A DNA stretch of 64,000 nt, taken from assembly GCA_963817035.1 (NCBI GenBank), contig CAWFMM010000004.1, positions 62,001 through 126,000 on the forward strand, written 5' to 3'. Made by a program: the position numbers and the translations under genes. The notes beneath the pieces are model-generated. The model saw only the letters and a program-made list of their open reading frames with translations. It did no database searches and was not told the DNA's origin. The DNA comes from AC-49 sp963817035 (GTDB lineage Bacteria > Actinomycetota > Thermoleophilia > Solirubrobacterales > Solirubrobacteraceae). Positions 61,123-64,000 of the stretch are shown here, in pieces; the stretch's first letter is position 1; every line of letters begins with the position of its first letter.

Positions 61123-62628
61123 ATGATGAGTAGCGGAACGACGCTGCCCGCCGATGCGGGCGCGGAGAACTCTCGGGCCCACGAGGACGGCTCCCCGGAT
61201 CCTGCCCCCGAGGCGCCGGAAGCGGTGATTGCGTGGCGGCGTCGCCTGCGCAACGAGCTGGCCTACCGGCCGTTCCTGATCACGCTCGGCGCCGCGGTCG
61301 CGTTGCGCATCGTGACGATGGCGATCTATTTCCCGGCGATCATGGACTCGGTCGACTCGCCGCGCTTCGCGCGCTCGGGGCTCGGCCTGCAGGGCCTGTT
61401 CGACGATTATTGGATGCCGGCCGGCTACCCGTTCTTCCTCAAGATCGTGCACCACATCTCGTCGCACGTGTGGTTCACGATCGCCATCCAGCACCTGCTC
61501 GGGCTGTTCACCGGAACGGTGATCTTTCTCGTCGTGCGTCGCTGTTCGGCGCCGCGGTGGCTGGCGTGTGTCGCCGCCGGAGTGGTCCTGTTCAGCGGCG
61601 ATCTGCTCTACCTCGAGCACATCTTTATGGCCGACCAATTCCTTTTCATGTTCACCGTCTTGGCCTGCGCCGCGGCGATCATGGGGCTCGTGCCGCACGT
61701 CGATCGTCGCTGGCTGGCGGCGTCGGGTGCGCTGGCGATGACCGCGATGCTGTCGCGCAGCCCAGGGCTGGCCGTGGTGCTTGCGGTTACCGTCATGGCC
61801 GTGCTCGCGTCAGTCGGTGGCTTGCGCGCGCGGCTGCTGTCGGGCGCCTGTGTGGTCGGCGCCGCCGCGGCGATCCTGACCGTCTACGTCGCCGCGTTCC
61901 ACGCGATCGGCGGTCGATACCTCGGGATCGACGATATGAGTGGCTGGAACCTGTACTCCCGGGTCGCCTCGTTCGCCGACTGCCGGGACTTCACGCCGCC
62001 CGCGGGCACGAAGGTGCTGTGTGAATCCACGCCGCCGTCGCAGCGGCTCGGCGCCTTCGAGTACTCGTGGGACCCGAACTCCGTGTCGCGGCGCAACTTC
62101 AGCCCGCAGAACCCGAGCACCGCGCCGCCACTGAGGCGTTTTGCCATCCAGGTCATCGAGCACCAGGCGGGCGACTACCTCCAGGCGGTGCTGACCGATC
62201 TCGGTCGCTACATCGACCCGTCGATCGGCAGCCAGCGCGGATACAGCGGTCAGCCGCGCGAGCTCGTGACGTTCGGCTTCCGCGACGCGCCGACCGAGGC
62301 GGCGGTCGAGAGTGCGCTGTCTCCGCGCTACTCGGGCGTCGCGGTATCGGCGCCTGGCGCGCGCCTCCTGGGCGTCTACCAGCAGATCGCTCGACCCGAT
62401 CGGCTGATTGTGCTCGCGGCTCTCCTGCTCACGCTGGCCGGATTCGTGTTGGCACGGGGCGCCGCGCGCATCGCGACGGGCGTCTTCGGTCTCAGTGCGC
62501 TCGGGCTGTTCATCCTTCCGACGATGACGCTGAGCTACGACTTCCGCTACGGGATCCCGCCGACGATTCTGCTGACGATCAGTGGGCTTCTCGCGCTCTG
62601 GGGGATCGTCCAACGTCGTGTGCGGTAG
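61123..62628 (+). CDS. Membrane glycosyltransferase, GT-C/PMT-like
   Basis: A 501-residue protein with an unstructured acidic N-terminus (about 45 residues), then about ten hydrophobic helices. The first large loop has 'FPAIMDSVDSPRFARSGLGL' and 'DDYWMPAGYPFFLKIVHHIS', resembling the dolichyl-phosphate-mannose:protein mannosyltransferase loop with its acidic residues. An extracellular domain ('RVASFADCRDFTPPAGTKVL', with cysteines) splits the helices at about 285-430. It probably adds a sugar from a lipid carrier to the glycan or to a protein. Two adjacent ATGs (61123, 61126) are possible starts. The methyltransferase gene follows immediately. Confidence 0.76.
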   Translation: MMSSGTTLPADAGAENSRAHEDGSPDPAPEAPEAVIAWRRRLRNELAYRPFLITLGAAVALRIVTMAIYFPAIMDSVDSPRFARSGLGLQGLFDDYWMPAGYPFFLKIVHHISSHVWFTIAIQHLLGLFTGTVIFLVVRRCSAPRWLACVAAGVVLFSGDLLYLEHIFMADQFLFMFTVLACAAAIMGLVPHVDRRWLAASGALAMTAMLSRSPGLAVVLAVTVMAVLASVGGLRARLLSGACVVGAAAAILTVYVAAFHAIGGRYLGIDDMSGWNLYSRVASFADCRDFTPPAGTKVLCESTPPSQRLGAFEYSWDPNSVSRRNFSPQNPSTAPPLRRFAIQVIEHQAGDYLQAVLTDLGRYIDPSIGSQRGYSGQPRELVTFGFRDAPTEAAVESALSPRYSGVAVSAPGARLLGVYQQIARPDRLIVLAALLLTLAGFVLARGAARIATGVFGLSALGLFILPTMTLSYDFRYGIPPTILLTISGLLALWGIVQRRVR

Positions 62629-62638
62629 CGTGAGCACG

Positions 62639-63339
62639 ATGGCCGCTACGACGCCTCTCGAGCTCCCTGTCATCACCGATCAGACGTGGCAGATGACGTT
62701 CGGCGAGCGGTTCGCGCTCGAAGGGCTGGTTTCACAGCTCGAACCCGCGCTGTCGATCGAGACCGGCACGGCGCAGGGCGGAAGCCTGCGACGGATCGCG
62801 ACCCACAGCGCCGAGGTGCACGCGTTCGACATCGATCCCGAGGTCGCCAAGCTCGGCGATGAGATCGTCAACGCGACGATCCACATCGGCGACTCGCGGG
62901 TGACCCTCCCACAGGCGCTCGCCGGGTTCTCCGCGGCCGGCCGCCACGTCGACTTCGCGCTCGTCGACGGCGACCACACCTTCGCGGGCATCCAGCACGA
63001 CATCCTCGCGATCCTCGCCTCCGACGCCTGTCGCTGCACGGCGATCGCGATCCACGACACCTCCAACGACGTCGTCCGTGCGGGGCTCGACGCGATGGAT
63101 CTGCCCTCCCACCCGAAGGTCGCGCTGTGCATGCTCGACTTCGTGCCGGGTTACATGGTGGTCGAGGAGGACGAGTCCTACAGCTTGATGGCGTGGAACG
63201 GGCTCGGCCTGGTCGTGCTGGATCCGGCAGCCCAGCCCGGCACGGCCATAACGATGGCCGACCGTTCAGCGTTGCCGAGATCTACCGCGAGGCACGGGTC
63301 GCCCGCGGGCTCGAGGTCGGCAACGCCTGTCACCTGTAG
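62639..63339 (+). CDS. Class I SAM methyltransferase (Methyltransf_24-like), 3' end frameshifted
   Basis: Residues visible in the first frame: 'ALSIETGTAQGGSLRRIATH' (SAM loop), 'EVHAFDIDPEVAKLGDEI', 'VDFALVDGDHTFAGIQHDIL' and 'AIAIHDTSNDVVRAG', the pattern of Methyltransf_24 proteins that occur with FkbM-like enzymes. After 'TITMADR' the written frame becomes proline/arginine-rich. Adding one base between 63264 and 63265 continues as FSVAEIYREARVARGLEVGN then ACHL and TAG at 63337-63339, a natural end, total about 233 residues. So it has a -1 frameshift or a sequence error. A GTG at 62630 is an alternative start. Substrate unknown. Confidence 0.7.
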
Positions 63340-63553
63340 ACGTCGGCGCCTTCCCGCCGGCGACCGGTGCGGATGAACGTCAAGTCTTGTCGTGCGGCGG
63401 TCCTTGGTGGGAGACTTGGGTGGGCGTCGGTGACGACGTGCTAAAGCGCAGGCCTTGGGGCTTGGTCTGCCGCGCTGCTTGCCGCGTTGACGGCTTTTGA
63501 GATGCGCGCCCCGGTGTCGCGCCGGCGCCCGTCTTCTGTGGCCGGCTGGCGGT

Positions 63554-64000
63554 CTAGTCGGCGGTGATGCGCTCGTAGGCGTGCTCGGCCTGTTCGGCGA
63601 GATGGTTCTCGGCGGCGCGCTGGGCGGGGGTGGCGCTGACGGTCGGCCCGTCGTGGCGTGTGGGACGTGGCGGGGCGCCGGCGGCGAGCTGGGCGCCACG
63701 GATCCTTCTCGCGACCAGCGAGGGTCGGGCGAACGCGTAGTCCTGCTCGTGGGTGAGCAGGTGCCAGGCGAGCACCGCGATCTTGCGCGCGACGGCGACG
63801 GCGACGGCGGCGACCTGGCCGCCGGAACGCGCCTGGATGCGCTGGGCGAACGCGCGCAACGGGCCGGGGGAGCGCATCGCGACCCAGGCGGCCGGCCAAT
63901 GGTTGAACGTCGCCGTCAAGTTCTTCTTTGCCCCGCCGCCAACTCCGCTACGCCAGCCTCGGCGTACCGCTGACGTTCGTGCTCGCGCTCTGGACGATCG
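63554..64000 (-). mobile_element. IS110-like transposase, 3' part (runs off window)
   Basis: The minus-strand frame ending at 63554 contains 'WVAMRSPGPLRAFAQRIQAR', 'GGQVAAVAVAVARKIAVLAW', 'HLLTHEQDYAFARPSLVARR' and a proline-rich tail, which resembles the C-terminal transposase_20 region and tail of IS110/IS116/IS902 transposases in actinobacteria. Upstream of about 63905 the frame stays open to the window edge, but the predicted residues look less like the family, so it may be frameshifted. IS110 elements lack long terminal repeats, and none was found. About 210 bases without a gene separate it from the methyltransferase. Confidence 0.5.

Noticed and set aside
63178..63699. Minus-strand open frame spanning the methyltransferase end
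   Set aside because: Proline/arginine-rich shadow of the methyltransferase 3' end and the transposase tail.

Overview
The window is high-GC bacterial DNA with dense, often overlapping genes, frequent GTG starts and very little non-coding sequence. The gene content fits an actinobacterium, most likely class Thermoleophilia (Solirubrobacter/Conexibacter-like). That placement is an inference from gene style and protein families; no rRNA or tRNA gene is present to confirm it.

Layout. Positions 1-2492 are housekeeping: the start of an SRPBCC-type gene, a methylmalonyl-CoA mutase large subunit and, divergently, a fused MoaD-MoaE molybdopterin synthase. From about 2.5 to 63.3 kb almost everything belongs to a very large, strand-switching surface-polysaccharide locus. 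2.5-8.7 kb holds UDP-xylose synthase, the initiating polyprenyl-phosphate sugar transferase, a GT2 enzyme, an O-antigen ligase/polymerase and a small secreted protein. 8.7-20 kb holds glycosyltransferases, two SDR epimerases, a nucleotide-sugar dehydrogenase, a WecG/TagA transferase and a GDP-mannose-dehydratase paralogue. 20.1-23.7 kb is a cluster of broken genes. 23.8-38.9 kb holds methyltransferases, GDP-mannose 4,6-dehydratase, a Wzx-like flippase, an acetyltransferase, a sugar C-methyltransferase and many GT4/GT2 enzymes. 38.9-46.9 kb holds membrane proteins and a LuxR/LAL regulator. 46.9-53.4 kb holds a large secreted repeat protein, a GT2-polysaccharide-deacetylase fusion and two GT4 enzymes. 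53.5-54.2 kb is a VapBC-type toxin-antitoxin pair. 54.2-63.3 kb holds more glycosyltransferases, a UPF0104 membrane protein, two CDP-tyvelose-epimerase-like enzymes, two GT-C-like membrane proteins and a methyltransferase. The last 450 bases carry the 3' end of what looks like an IS110-type transposase.

How the genes fit together (inference from families): nucleotide-sugar enzymes can supply UDP-glucuronate, UDP-xylose, GDP-4-keto-6-deoxymannose products and perhaps a tyvelose-like sugar. The PGT at 3.5 kb loads the first sugar onto undecaprenyl phosphate, some fifteen glycosyltransferases extend it, methyl- and acetyltransferases decorate it, the flippase at 26.5 kb exports it and the Wzy/WaaL-like protein at 6-8 kb polymerises or ligates it.

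Most notable: a fusion in which a degenerate serine-recombinase-like domain lies between two FkbM methyltransferase segments, inside a 3.5-kb island of frameshifted genes; a roughly 290-bp inverted-repeat element with GGGGTCTGACCCCT palindromes next to a perfect 25-bp hairpin; a GT2-deacetylase fusion; paired paralogues (methyltransferases around the flippase, GMDs, TyvE-like enzymes); and two single-base frameshifts that break otherwise intact genes (near 32826 and 63264).
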